Notes under the pieces: model-generated
What the model saw: only the letters and a program-made list of their open reading frames with translations
The model's database searches: none
What the model was told of the DNA's origin: nothing
Program-made: the position numbers and the translations under genes
Part shown: piece by piece, positions 28,598 to 33,477 of the stretch
Position numbering within the stretch: the stretch's first letter is position 1
Layout: the number at the start of each line of letters is the position of its first letter
Assembly: GCF_029946505.1 (NCBI RefSeq)
Contig: NZ_JARZHG010000040.1
Coordinates: forward strand, 40,992 to 104,991
Reading direction: 5' to 3'
DNA from: Polyangium sp. y55x31
Lineage (GTDB): Bacteria; Myxococcota_A; Polyangia; Polyangiales; Polyangiaceae
DNA length: 64,000 nt

Positions 28598-28663
28598 GAT
28601 GAAATAAAATCGACGGGACGGCGAATAAAATGGTTGGCCCGAACGTCGAAATGAAGTAAATAT
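28598..28663 (+). repeat. AT-rich post-tRNA repeat, copy C
   Basis: Copy with GAAATAAAATCGACGGGACG, AATAAAATGGTTG and CCGAACGTCGAAATGAA, located between tRNA-Gln(CTG) and mini-protein copy 2. Confidence 0.65.
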
Positions 28664-28678
28664 AGGCGGGGCGAGGGA

Positions 28679-28843
28679 ATGGCGATGGGCAAGCATCTGA
28701 ACAACGAGGACGTGAAGGGGAACGCCGGCGAGCTGCCGGGCGCGGACCCGAGCGACCTCCTGCGGAGCCCTTCGCGGTATCATGCGGCCAAGGAATCGAG
28801 CTTGGTGCGTGGTCTCGAGCCTCTCGATACGGGTGGATCTTAG
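28679..28843 (+). CDS. island mini-protein, copy 2 (54 aa)
   Basis: 54 residues, paralogue of the 28209 gene: starts MAMGKHLNNE, has KGNAGELPGA, SPSR and AAKESS, and ends RGLEPLDTGGS. GAGGGA precedes the ATG, as in copy 1. It has its own terminator. Length and divergent middle (four residues shorter) indicate an old duplication. Function unknown; its repeated placement between tRNA genes is the main clue. Confidence 0.65.
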   Translation: MAMGKHLNNEDVKGNAGELPGADPSDLLRSPSRYHAAKESSLVRGLEPLDTGGS

Positions 28844-28870
28844 GATCGTCACGACGTGACGCGTCCGAGG

Positions 28871-28908
28871 AGGCCGCCCGGGAAACCCCTGGCGGCCTTC
28901 TTCGTTTT
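28871..28908 (+). terminator. terminator after mini-protein copy 2
   Basis: AGGCCGCC pairs with GGCGGCCT and is followed by TCTTCGTTTT; same design as at 28413. Confidence 0.72.
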
Positions 28909-28938
28909 GGATCACCGGGGGGAACGAAAAGAAAGTTC

Positions 28939-29017
28939 GTGGACGCTGGGCATCGGCGAGCCCAAATGGCTGTAAACCATCCGCGTTTGCTTGGAGGTTC
29001 GACTCCTCCCGTCCACA
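28939..29017 (+). tRNA. tRNA-Tyr(GTA)
   Basis: Acceptor GTGGACG/CGTCCAC, anticodon loop CTGTAAA (GTA), variable region of about 12 nt as expected for a class II bacterial tRNA-Tyr, T arm GGAGG-TTCGACT-CCTCC, discriminator A. CCA not encoded. Confidence 0.88.
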
Positions 29018-29075
29018 CCGGCGCGTGAAACCACGCGCATGAGGAGACGTGCGCGCGAAGAGCGCCGTCTGCTTC

Positions 29076-29146
29076 GGATTCGTAGCTCAAGGGTAGAGCA
29101 GCCGCCTCTTAAGCGGCAGGCGAGGGTTCGATCCCCTCCGGATCCA
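29076..29146 (+). tRNA. tRNA-Lys(CTT)
   Basis: Acceptor GGATTCG/CGGATCC with one T-G wobble; anticodon stem GCCGC/GCGGC with loop CTCTTAA (CTT); T arm AGGG-TTCGATC-CCCT; discriminator A. CCA not encoded. Confidence 0.92.
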
Positions 29147-29242
29147 CGACGCATCCCACCTCTCCGGAGGCGGGACTCGTTCTATGACAATCGATTCCGA
29201 TGAAACAACGCGATGCCGCAGGGGCACGTCGCCCCTGCGCGT

Positions 29243-29318
29243 TTCAACGTAGCTCAACCGGAAGAGCACTCGCCTGTTAAGCGAGGAGATGGGGGTTCGA
29301 AGCCCTCCGTTGGAGCCA
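29243..29318 (+). tRNA. tRNA-Asn(GTT)
   Basis: Acceptor TTCAACG/CGTTGGA, D arm GCTC/GAGC, anticodon stem CTCGC/GCGAG with loop CTGTTAA (GTT), discriminator G and encoded CCA. A GCAGGGGC/GCCCCTGC hairpin lies just upstream (29216-29240). Confidence 0.9.
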
Positions 29319-29324
29319 TCGGTT

Positions 29325-29397
29325 GCCCTCGTTGCTCGATGGTCGAGCGCCCTGCTTCGTATCCAGGGTCTGCCCGGTTCGATTCCGGGCGAGGGCT
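29325..29397 (+). tRNA. tRNA-Thr(CGT)
   Basis: Acceptor GCCCTCG/CGAGGGC, D arm GCTC/GAGC, T arm CCCGG-TTCGATT-CCGGG. The loop TTCGTAT gives anticodon CGT; the base pair closing the loop is a C-C mismatch. Discriminator T, CCA not encoded. Confidence 0.85.
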
Positions 29398-29408
29398 CCG
29401 CTTCTCGC

Positions 29409-29458
29409 GGTGGTGGGGTCGCCGTGCTCCTTGAAACGGGCCCGGCGGCCCCACCACC
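29409..29458 (+). ncRNA. long perfect hairpin in tRNA island
   Basis: Positions 29409-29424 pair with 29443-29458 without interruption (16 bp, one G-T); after one mismatch four more pairs form. No T tract follows, so it is not an ordinary terminator. It could be a processed small RNA or an insulator between tRNA-Thr and tRNA-His. Expression is not shown. Confidence 0.45.
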
Positions 29459-29478
29459 CATCCCCCCGTGTTCATTGT

Positions 29479-29552
29479 GTGGGCGTTACTCATCTGGCTG
29501 AAGAGGGCAGGTCGTGACCCTGCGCAGGCGGGTTCGATTCCCGTACGCCCAA
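29479..29552 (+). tRNA. tRNA-His(GTG) with C33
   Basis: Acceptor TGGGCGT/ACGCCCA with the expected extra G at -1, anticodon stem GCAGG/CCTGC, T arm GCGGG-TTCGATT-CCCGT. The loop reads TCGTGAC, so anticodon GTG is preceded by C33 instead of the near-universal U33. CCA not encoded. Confidence 0.85.
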
Positions 29553-29570
29553 CCGAGGGACGGGTCGGAC

Positions 29571-29617
29571 GATCTCGGTTATCCAACTCCAAATTGGTGC
29601 AAAAGCACCGAGATCCA
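29571..29617 (+). ncRNA. tRNA-Trp-like minimal element upstream of Ro60
   Basis: GATCTCG at 29571-29577 pairs with CGAGATC at 29609-29615. Inside are CCAA-CTCCAAA-TTGG, whose 7-nt loop is exactly a tRNA-Trp(CCA) anticodon loop, and GGTGC-AAAA-GCACC in place of a T arm. There is no D arm. It lies 75 bp before the Ro60 start. Pseudo-tRNA, tRNA mimic or mRNA leader structure are all possible. Confidence 0.45.
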
Positions 29618-29690
29618 AACGCTCATCCGTCGCTCCATCTCTTGCTTCGTCTTTTCTTTCACTCGCCCGCAGCGCGGGCCGGAGGTTCCC

Positions 29691-31352
29691 ATGGCCAACT
29701 ACATCCAGCACTTCGCCGCGCTGTTCACCCGGCAAAAGGAAAAGGCGCGGCCCGACCAGGTCGAAAACTTCGCAGGCGGCTTCGTCTTCGAGCTCGACGA
29801 CTGGGCCCGCCTCGACCGGTGGCTCGTCCTCGGCTGCGAGGGCGGCACCTACTACGCGACCGAGCGCGCCTTGACGCAGGACAATGCGCGCGCCGTGAGC
29901 CGTTGCCTCGACGCGGACGGCGAGCGGACGGTGCGGCGGATCGTCGAGATCAGCCGCTCGGGCCGCGCGCCCAAGAACGAGCCCGCGATCTTCGCCCTCG
30001 CAATGGCCGCGGGGCACGCCCGCCCCGAGGTCCGCAAGTCCGCGCTCGCGGCCTTGCCCGAGGTTTGTCGCACTGGAACGGATCTCTTCCACTTCGCGCG
30101 AGCGGTGGAGGGCTTCCGGCGCTGGGGCCGCGGCCTCCGGAGCGCGATCGGCGCATGGTACCAGGGCAAGCGCCCCGATGAATTGGCCTACCAGGCCGTG
30201 AAATACCGGCAGCGGGATGGTTGGAGCCACAAGGACCTCTTGCGGCTCTCGCACCCGACGCCCGTCACGGCCGAGCACGGCGCGATGTATCGCTGGATCG
30301 TCGGCGGTATGGATGCCGTGAAAAACGAGGGAGCCAAGGGCGGCGCGCTCGACCCCGAGAAGCTGCCGGCCCTCGTGCGGGCCTTCGAGGAGGCCAAGGA
30401 CGCGCCGCGCGAGCGGCTCGTCACGCTCGTGCGCGAGCAGCGGCTCACGCACGAAATGGTGCCCACGGAGTGGAAGAACGACCCTGCCGTGTGGGAAGCG
30501 CTGCTCCCCCACATGCCGCAGACGGCGATGCTCCGGAACCTCGGCAAGATGACCGCCGTCGGATTGCTCGCGCCCATGAGCGCGGCCGCGAGGCTCGTGG
30601 CCAGCCGTCTCACGGACGTCGAGCGGCTCCGGCGGGCCCGGATTCACCCGGTGAGCGTTCTCTCCGCGCTGCGCGTTTATGCGCAAGGGCGGGGCGAGCG
30701 TGCCCAGAAGCGCGAAAACGCGCTCACCTGGGAGCCGGTGCGCGAGATCGTGGACGCCTTGGACGAGGCGTTTTACCTCGCATTCCGGTCGATCGAGCCG
30801 ACGGGAAAGAAGCACCTGCTCGCCCTCGACGTATCGGGCTCGATGGATTCGGGCACGATCGCGGGGATCCCGGGCCTCACGCCCCGGGTCGCGAGCGCGG
30901 CCATGGCGATGGCGACGGCGCGTATCGAGCCGTCGTTCGGCACCCTGGCCTTCGCCTCCGCGGGCGGCGCATTCGCCTCTCGTGGTGTCTCGGGCGTCAT
31001 GTCCTTGCCGCTGTCGCCGAAGCAACGCCTCGACGACGTGGTCGGCATGGTGAGTGGATTGCCCTTCGGCGGCACGGACTGCGCGCTGCCGATGATCTGG
31101 GCTCAGAAGAACAAGGTCGAGGTCGACACGTTCGTCGTCTACACGGACAGCGAGACCTGGGCGGGTGAGATTCATCCATTCCAGGCGCTCCGCGATTACC
31201 GTCAGGCGATGGGCCGTCCCGCAAAGCTCGTCGTGGTCGGCATGACCTCCACGGGCTTCACGATTGCCGATCCGCAGGACCCCGGCATGCTGGACGTCGT
31301 GGGCTTCGACGCGGCCGCACCACAGGTGATGGCCGATTTCTCGAGGGCCTGA
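29691..31352 (+). CDS. rsr: Ro60/TROVE-domain RNA-binding protein (Rsr)
   Basis: 553 residues. An N-terminal HEAT-repeat TROVE ring (FAGGFVFELDDWARLDRWLVLGCEGGTYY, PKNEPAIFALAMAAG, WSHKDLLRLSHP) is followed by a vWA domain with MIDAS motif DVSGSM near residue 380 and FGGTDCALPM. Ro60 proteins bind the ends of misfolded non-coding RNAs through the ring and Y RNAs on its outer face; bacterial examples act in rRNA and tRNA quality control with PNPase or RtcB. GGAGG precedes ATG 29691. The gene is embedded in the tRNA island and flanked by structured spacers, which suggests its RNA partners are local. Length matches the family. Confidence 0.95.
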   Translation: MANYIQHFAALFTRQKEKARPDQVENFAGGFVFELDDWARLDRWLVLGCEGGTYYATERALTQDNARAVSRCLDADGERTVRRIVEISRSGRAPKNEPAIFALAMAAGHARPEVRKSALAALPEVCRTGTDLFHFARAVEGFRRWGRGLRSAIGAWYQGKRPDELAYQAVKYRQRDGWSHKDLLRLSHPTPVTAEHGAMYRWIVGGMDAVKNEGAKGGALDPEKLPALVRAFEEAKDAPRERLVTLVREQRLTHEMVPTEWKNDPAVWEALLPHMPQTAMLRNLGKMTAVGLLAPMSAAARLVASRLTDVERLRRARIHPVSVLSALRVYAQGRGERAQKRENALTWEPVREIVDALDEAFYLAFRSIEPTGKKHLLALDVSGSMDSGTIAGIPGLTPRVASAAMAMATARIEPSFGTLAFASAGGAFASRGVSGVMSLPLSPKQRLDDVVGMVSGLPFGGTDCALPMIWAQKNKVEVDTFVVYTDSETWAGEIHPFQALRDYRQAMGRPAKLVVVGMTSTGFTIADPQDPGMLDVVGFDAAAPQVMADFSRA

Positions 31353-31411
31353 AATTGCAGTCGAAGGGACGAAGGGGCGCGTGCCTCCACACGCGCCTCC
31401 TCGCCCGGTTT

Positions 31412-31485
31412 GCTCCCGAATGCACTCTGGTGATGCAGCCTGATTGTCGATCAGGTGAGGGCGGGTTCGATTCCCCCCGGGGGCG
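31412..31485 (+). tRNA. tRNA-Asp(GTC), copy 1
   Basis: Acceptor GCTCCCG/CGGGGGC with one T-G pair, anticodon stem CCTGA/TCAGG and loop TTGTCGA (GTC). The T stem has a C-C mismatch (GCGGG/CCCCC). Discriminator G, no CCA. Confidence 0.87.
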
Positions 31486-31487
31486 CT

Positions 31488-31567
31488 GGGACAATCGTCG
31501 TGTACACCCGTCATCAAACCCTCGCCCGGGGGCCGGGCCGAACGATGATGGTTATCGCAATTGTCCC
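31488..31567 (+). ncRNA. candidate Y-like RNA next to Ro60
   Basis: GGGACAAT at 31488-31495 pairs perfectly with ATTGTCCC at 31560-31567, closing an 80-nt unit. Inside, GTCATC can pair with GATGAT and GCCCGG with CCGGGC (loop GGG). The 3' arm is followed by ACGTTTTT. Terminal-stem closure, internal loops, about 80-nt size, a U tail and position 135 bp after the Ro60 stop fit a Y RNA. No Y RNA sequence motif was identified with certainty. Confidence 0.5.
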
Positions 31568-31575
31568 ACGTTTTT

Positions 31576-31700
31576 GCCGTCGTAGCTCAGTGGTAAGAGC
31601 ACCTTGCGTCCTTTCTCGACAAACTCGCCCGGGTCGGGCCGGCAGAGAAAGGTTAACGATCTCCTCGAGGCGGTTGCGGGTTCGAGTCCCGTCGGCGGCG
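31576..31700 (+). ncRNA. tRNA-like RNA with 59-nt anticodon loop
   Basis: Every scaffold element of a class I tRNA is present: acceptor GCCGTCG/CGGCGGC, T8A9, D arm GCTC/GAGC, anticodon stem CCTTG/CGAGG, variable loop CGGTT, T arm GCGGG-TTCGAGT-CCCGT and discriminator G. The anticodon loop spans 31607-31665 (59 nt) and holds an 8-bp hairpin CCTTTCTC/GAGAAAGG with an inner GCCCG/CGGGC stem. Removing a simple insertion does not give a normal loop: C-G at positions 32-33, or C37. This favours a tRNA mimic over an intron-containing tRNA. Confidence 0.7.
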
Positions 31701-31715
31701 CAGATTTCACGGTTC

Positions 31716-31786
31716 GGGGTGATGGTTCAACGGAAGAACACTGCCCTTGCACGGCAGGGATCGGGGTTCGAGTCCCCGTCATTCCA
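31716..31786 (+). tRNA. tRNA-Ala(TGC)
   Basis: Acceptor GGGGTGA/TCATTCC contains the G3-U70 alanine identity pair. Anticodon stem CTGCC/GGCAG, loop CTTGCAC (TGC), T arm CGGGG-TTCGAGT-CCCCG, discriminator A. CCA not encoded. Confidence 0.93.
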
Positions 31787-31796
31787 CTCGTTCGCA

Positions 31797-31859
31797 GGAG
31801 CCGTTCGGAGACACCATGGCCATGAGCGGGAGGGCCAGGCGGTATCTCTGGGCGGCTCC
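31797..31859 (+). ncRNA. closed hairpin spacer between Ala tRNAs
   Basis: GGAGCCG at 31797-31803 pairs with CGGCTCC at 31853-31859. Nested inside are GGAGA/TCTC and TGGCC/GGCCA pairs. The 63-nt unit fills the gap between tRNA-Ala(TGC) and tRNA-Ala(GGC) almost exactly. It may be a processed RNA or a processing signal. Confidence 0.4.
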
Positions 31860-31864
31860 CCTCT

Positions 31865-31938
31865 GGGGTCGTAGCTCAATTGGGCAGAGCACCTGGCTGG
31901 CAGTCAGGGGGTTGCCGGTTCGAATCCGGCCTTCTCCA
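31865..31938 (+). tRNA. tRNA-Ala(GGC), weakened acceptor
   Basis: Anticodon stem CCTGG/TCAGG, loop CTGGCAG (GGC), T arm GCCGG-TTCGAAT-CCGGC. The acceptor GGGGTCG/CTTCTCC keeps G3-U70 but has two mismatches at 5-68 and 6-67, so function is less certain. CCA not encoded. Confidence 0.8.
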
Positions 31939-31947
31939 CTCTCGTTT

Positions 31948-32019
31948 GCCCTCGTATGCATCTGGTGAGGCAGCCCGATTGTCGATCGGGCGAGGGGAGT
32001 TCGATCCTCCTCGGGGGCG
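31948..32019 (+). tRNA. tRNA-Asp(GTC), copy 2
   Basis: Acceptor GCCCTCG/CGGGGGC with one T-G pair, anticodon stem CCCGA/TCGGG and loop TTGTCGA (GTC), T arm GGGAG-TTCGATC-CTCCT, discriminator G. CCA not encoded. Better paired than copy 1. Confidence 0.9.
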
Positions 32020-32028
32020 CCTTCGAAT

Positions 32029-32102
32029 GGGGTGATGGTTCAACCTGGGTAGAACACTGCCCTCGCACGGCAGAGATCGGGGTTCGAATCCCCGTCATTC
32101 CA
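32029..32102 (+). tRNA. tRNA-Ala(CGC)
   Basis: Acceptor GGGGTGA/TCATTCC with G3-U70, anticodon stem CTGCC/GGCAG, loop CTCGCAC (CGC), T arm CGGGG-TTCGAAT-CCCCG, discriminator A. CCA not encoded. Confidence 0.93.
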
Positions 32103-32108
32103 CGAATT

Positions 32109-32179
32109 GCGGTGGTGGTTCAAAGGTAGAATCCGAGTGTGCCATACTCGGGATGGGAGTTCGATTCTCCCTCACCGCG
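32109..32179 (+). tRNA. tRNA-Gly(GCC)
   Basis: Acceptor GCGGTGG/TCACCGC, anticodon stem CGAGT/ACTCG, loop GTGCCAT (GCC), T arm GGGAG-TTCGATT-CTCCC. Discriminator G rather than the usual U for bacterial Gly. CCA not encoded. Confidence 0.9.
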
Positions 32180-32184
32180 CTCAT

Positions 32185-32261
32185 GCACCCGTATTGCTAG
32201 TGGGTCAGGCGGCTGGACTTTCACTCCAGTGACGCGGGTTCGATTCCCGCCGGGTGCGCCA
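32185..32261 (+). tRNA. tRNA-Glu(TTC)
   Basis: Acceptor GCACCCG/CGGGTGC, Glu-like D arm GCTAGTGGGTCAGGC, anticodon stem CTGGA/TCCAG, loop CTTTCAC (TTC), T arm GCGGG-TTCGATT-CCCGC, discriminator G and encoded CCA. Confidence 0.93.
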
Positions 32262-32272
32262 GTGACGAAAAT

Positions 32273-32343
32273 GCGGTGGTGGTTCAAAGGTAGAATCCGA
32301 GTGTCCCATACTCGGGGTGGGAGTTCGACTCTCCCTCACCGCG
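32273..32343 (+). tRNA. tRNA-Gly(CCC)
   Basis: Near copy of tRNA-Gly(GCC) at 32109 with loop GTCCCAT (CCC). Acceptor GCGGTGG/TCACCGC, T arm GGGAG-TTCGACT-CTCCC, discriminator G, no CCA. Confidence 0.92.
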
Positions 32344-32348
32344 CTCAT

Positions 32349-32422
32349 GCACCTGTATTGCTAGTGGGTCAGGCAGCCAGACTCTCAATCTGGTGACGCG
32401 GGTTCGATTCCCGCCGGGTGCG
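32349..32422 (+). tRNA. tRNA-Glu(CTC)
   Basis: Near copy of tRNA-Glu(TTC): acceptor GCACCTG/CGGGTGC, anticodon stem CCAGA/TCTGG, loop CTCTCAA (CTC), T arm GCGGG-TTCGATT-CCCGC, discriminator G. CCA not encoded. The Gly-Glu pair 32109-32261 is duplicated as 32273-32422. Confidence 0.93.
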
Positions 32423-32432
32423 CAAATACGCC

Positions 32433-32466
32433 GAGGGGGTGAGCTGCTGACTCGCCCCCTCTTTCT
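32433..32466 (+). terminator. terminator inside the tRNA island
   Basis: GAGGGGG-T-GAG pairs with CTC-G-CCCCCTC over 11 bp (one T-G) and is followed by TTTCTTCT. It separates the GNN-codon tRNAs from the Arg/Pro/Leu tRNAs. Confidence 0.75.
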
Positions 32467-32467
32467 T

Positions 32468-32539
32468 CTCCCTGTCCTGGCGGCCAGGCGTCGGTCTACG
32501 AAGCCGACTGGCGAGGTTCGACTCCTCGCAGGGAGACCA
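32468..32539 (+). tRNA. tRNA-Arg(ACG)
   Basis: Acceptor CTCCCTG/CAGGGAG, loop CTACGAA (ACG) on a stem that can extend to 6 bp, short D hairpin CCTGG/CCAGG, T arm CGAGG-TTCGACT-CCTCG, discriminator A and encoded CCA. C1-G72 and the compact D arm are unusual. Confidence 0.85.
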
Positions 32540-32540
32540 T

Positions 32541-32614
32541 GCCCTCGTCCTGCCGGCATTGCAGGCGCGAGCCTCCGAAGCTCGACGTTCCAGGTTCGAC
32601 TCCTGGCGAGGGTA
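32541..32614 (+). tRNA. tRNA-Arg(CCG)
   Basis: Acceptor GCCCTCG/CGAGGGT with a terminal G-U pair, D arm CTGC/GCAG, anticodon stem CGAGC/GCTCG, loop CTCCGAA (CCG), T arm CCAGG-TTCGACT-CCTGG. Three bases instead of one or two separate the D and anticodon stems. CCA not encoded. Confidence 0.85.
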
Positions 32615-32627
32615 TGTCCGAATTCAT

Positions 32628-32704
32628 CTGGGTGTGGCTCAACCTGGTAGAGCGCCGGCTCGGGGTGCCGGAGACCGGGGGTTCGAATCCCCCCACCCAG
32701 ACCA
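32628..32704 (+). tRNA. tRNA-Pro(GGG) with C33
   Basis: Acceptor CTGGGTG/CACCCAG, D arm GCTC/GAGC, anticodon stem CCGGC/GCCGG. The loop TCGGGGT gives GGG with C instead of U at position 33. Discriminator A and CCA encoded. The sibling Pro tRNAs keep U33. Confidence 0.87.
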
Positions 32705-32705
32705 T

Positions 32706-32779
32706 GTCCACGTGGCGTAACGGGCAAACGCAGCGGTCTTAGAAACCGTTTCTTGGGGGTTCGAATCCCTCCGTGGATA
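32706..32779 (+). tRNA. tRNA-Leu(TAG) with short variable loop
   Basis: Acceptor GTCCACG/CGTGGAT, Leu-type D arm GCG/CGC, anticodon stem GCGGT/ACCGT, loop CTTAGAA (TAG). Only TTCTT separates the anticodon and T stems, whereas the Leu tRNAs at 32785, 33164 and 33251 have 13-14 nt there. Discriminator A, CCA not encoded. Confidence 0.85.
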
Positions 32780-32784
32780 CTCAT

Positions 32785-32869
32785 GTCATCGTGGCGGAAT
32801 GGCATACGTAGCAGGCTGAGATCCTGTGCTCGCAAGGGCGTGTGGGTTCGACTCCCACCGATGACACCA
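32785..32869 (+). tRNA. tRNA-Leu(GAG), copy 1
   Basis: Class II: acceptor GTCATCG/CGATGAC, anticodon stem GCAGG/CCTGT, loop CTGAGAT (GAG), variable arm GCTCGCAAGGGCGT, T arm GTGGG-TTCGACT-CCCAC, discriminator A and CCA encoded. Confidence 0.93.
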
Positions 32870-32870
32870 T

Positions 32871-32944
32871 CTGGGTGTGGCTCAATCTGGTAGAGCGCCG
32901 GCTTTGGGAGCCGGAGACTGAGGGTTCGAATCCCTCCACCCAGA
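32871..32944 (+). tRNA. tRNA-Pro(TGG)
   Basis: Acceptor CTGGGTG/CACCCAG, anticodon stem CCGGC/GCCGG, loop TTTGGGA (TGG), T arm GAGGG-TTCGAAT-CCCTC, discriminator A. CCA not encoded. Confidence 0.93.
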
Positions 32945-32960
32945 CTTGCACGCGAATCAT

Positions 32961-33038
32961 CTGGGTGTGGCTCAATCTGGCTAGAGCACCGGCGTCGGGA
33001 GCCGGGGATTGGGGGTTCGAATCCCTCCACCCAGACCA
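32961..33038 (+). tRNA. tRNA-Pro(CGG)
   Basis: Acceptor CTGGGTG/CACCCAG, anticodon stem CCGGC/GCCGG, loop GTCGGGA (CGG), D loop one base longer than in the sibling Pro tRNAs. Discriminator A and CCA encoded. Confidence 0.92.
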
Positions 33039-33047
33039 TCCTGGTTC

Positions 33048-33153
33048 ATGGCGCTGTCCCTCCAGGAGAGACAGCAGCCATACACCGGGGTAGTCCCGAA
33101 CGAAACGAAGTGGAGTGAGGGGCGTAGGGGGAGCCCCATCGAGGGCTCCCCCT
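33048..33153 (+). ncRNA. structured spacer with two strong hairpins
   Basis: ATGGC-GCTGTC at 33048-33058 pairs with GACAGC-A-GCCAT at 33070-33081, leaving one bulged A. A second perfect 11-bp hairpin (AGGGGGAGCCC/GGGCTCCCCCT) spans 33126-33153. There is no T tract. The 125-nt gap between tRNA-Pro(CGG) and tRNA-Leu(CAG) could encode a small RNA. Confidence 0.4.
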
Positions 33154-33163
33154 CCACAAAAAT

Positions 33164-33245
33164 GTCCATGTGGCGAAACTGGCAAACGCAGCGGTCTCAG
33201 ATACCGTGCCGAGAGGCATTGAGGGTTCGATTCCCTCCGTGGACA
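33164..33245 (+). tRNA. tRNA-Leu(CAG)
   Basis: Class II: acceptor GTCCATG/CGTGGAC, anticodon stem GCGGT/ACCGT, loop CTCAGAT (CAG), variable arm GCCGAGAGGCATT, T arm GAGGG-TTCGATT-CCCTC, discriminator A. CCA not encoded. Confidence 0.93.
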
Positions 33246-33250
33246 CTCAT

Positions 33251-33335
33251 GTCGTCGTGACGGAATGGCATACGTGACAGGCTGAGGTCCTGTGCCCGCA
33301 AGGGCGTGTGGGTTCGAGTCCCACCGACGACACCA
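33251..33335 (+). tRNA. tRNA-Leu(GAG), copy 2
   Basis: Class II: acceptor GTCGTCG/CGACGAC, anticodon stem ACAGG/CCTGT, loop CTGAGGT (GAG), variable arm GCCCGCAAGGGCGT, T arm GTGGG-TTCGAGT-CCCAC, discriminator A and CCA encoded. Confidence 0.93.
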
Positions 33336-33345
33336 GCATCCCGCT

Positions 33346-33418
33346 GCTCGGGTGACGAAATGGCAAACGTGGCCAGCTCAAACCTGGTCGATTGGGGGTT
33401 CGAATCCCCCTCCGAGCA
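33346..33418 (+). tRNA. tRNA-Leu(CAA) with short variable loop
   Basis: Acceptor GCTCGGG/TCCGAGC, Leu-type D arm ACG/CGT, anticodon stem GCCAG/CTGGT, loop CTCAAAC (CAA). The variable loop is only CGATT, so this Leu tRNA is class I in shape like Leu(TAG). T arm GGGGG-TTCGAAT-CCCCC, discriminator A, no CCA. Confidence 0.85.
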
Positions 33419-33477
33419 CCGGACATCTGCAGTTGGAGAAAGCGATGAAGAAGAAGAGGTAGACGGAGAGGTGGATC

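Noticed and set aside
27404..29154. Minus-strand frames with recurring GGLEPPRFRF-like peptides
   Set aside because: These are reverse translations of tRNA genes, a well-known artefact in annotated databases.
29553..29690. Classical Y RNA motif in the Ro60 leader
   Set aside because: No convincing match to the conserved Ro60-binding helix could be recognised; kept only as a tRNA-like element.
31576..31700. Group I intron in a tRNA
   Set aside because: The 52-59-nt insertion is far below the size of self-splicing group I introns and no P/Q/R/S core elements are visible.
31576..31700. Ordinary tRNA-Glu(CTC) with a spliced loop
   Set aside because: Best single deletion leaves pyrimidine at 37, and two normal Glu tRNAs are already present at 32185 and 32349.
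33039..33163. Extra tRNA in the Pro-Leu gap
   Set aside because: No TTCGANT T-loop flanked by 5-bp stems and no acceptor pairing could be built.
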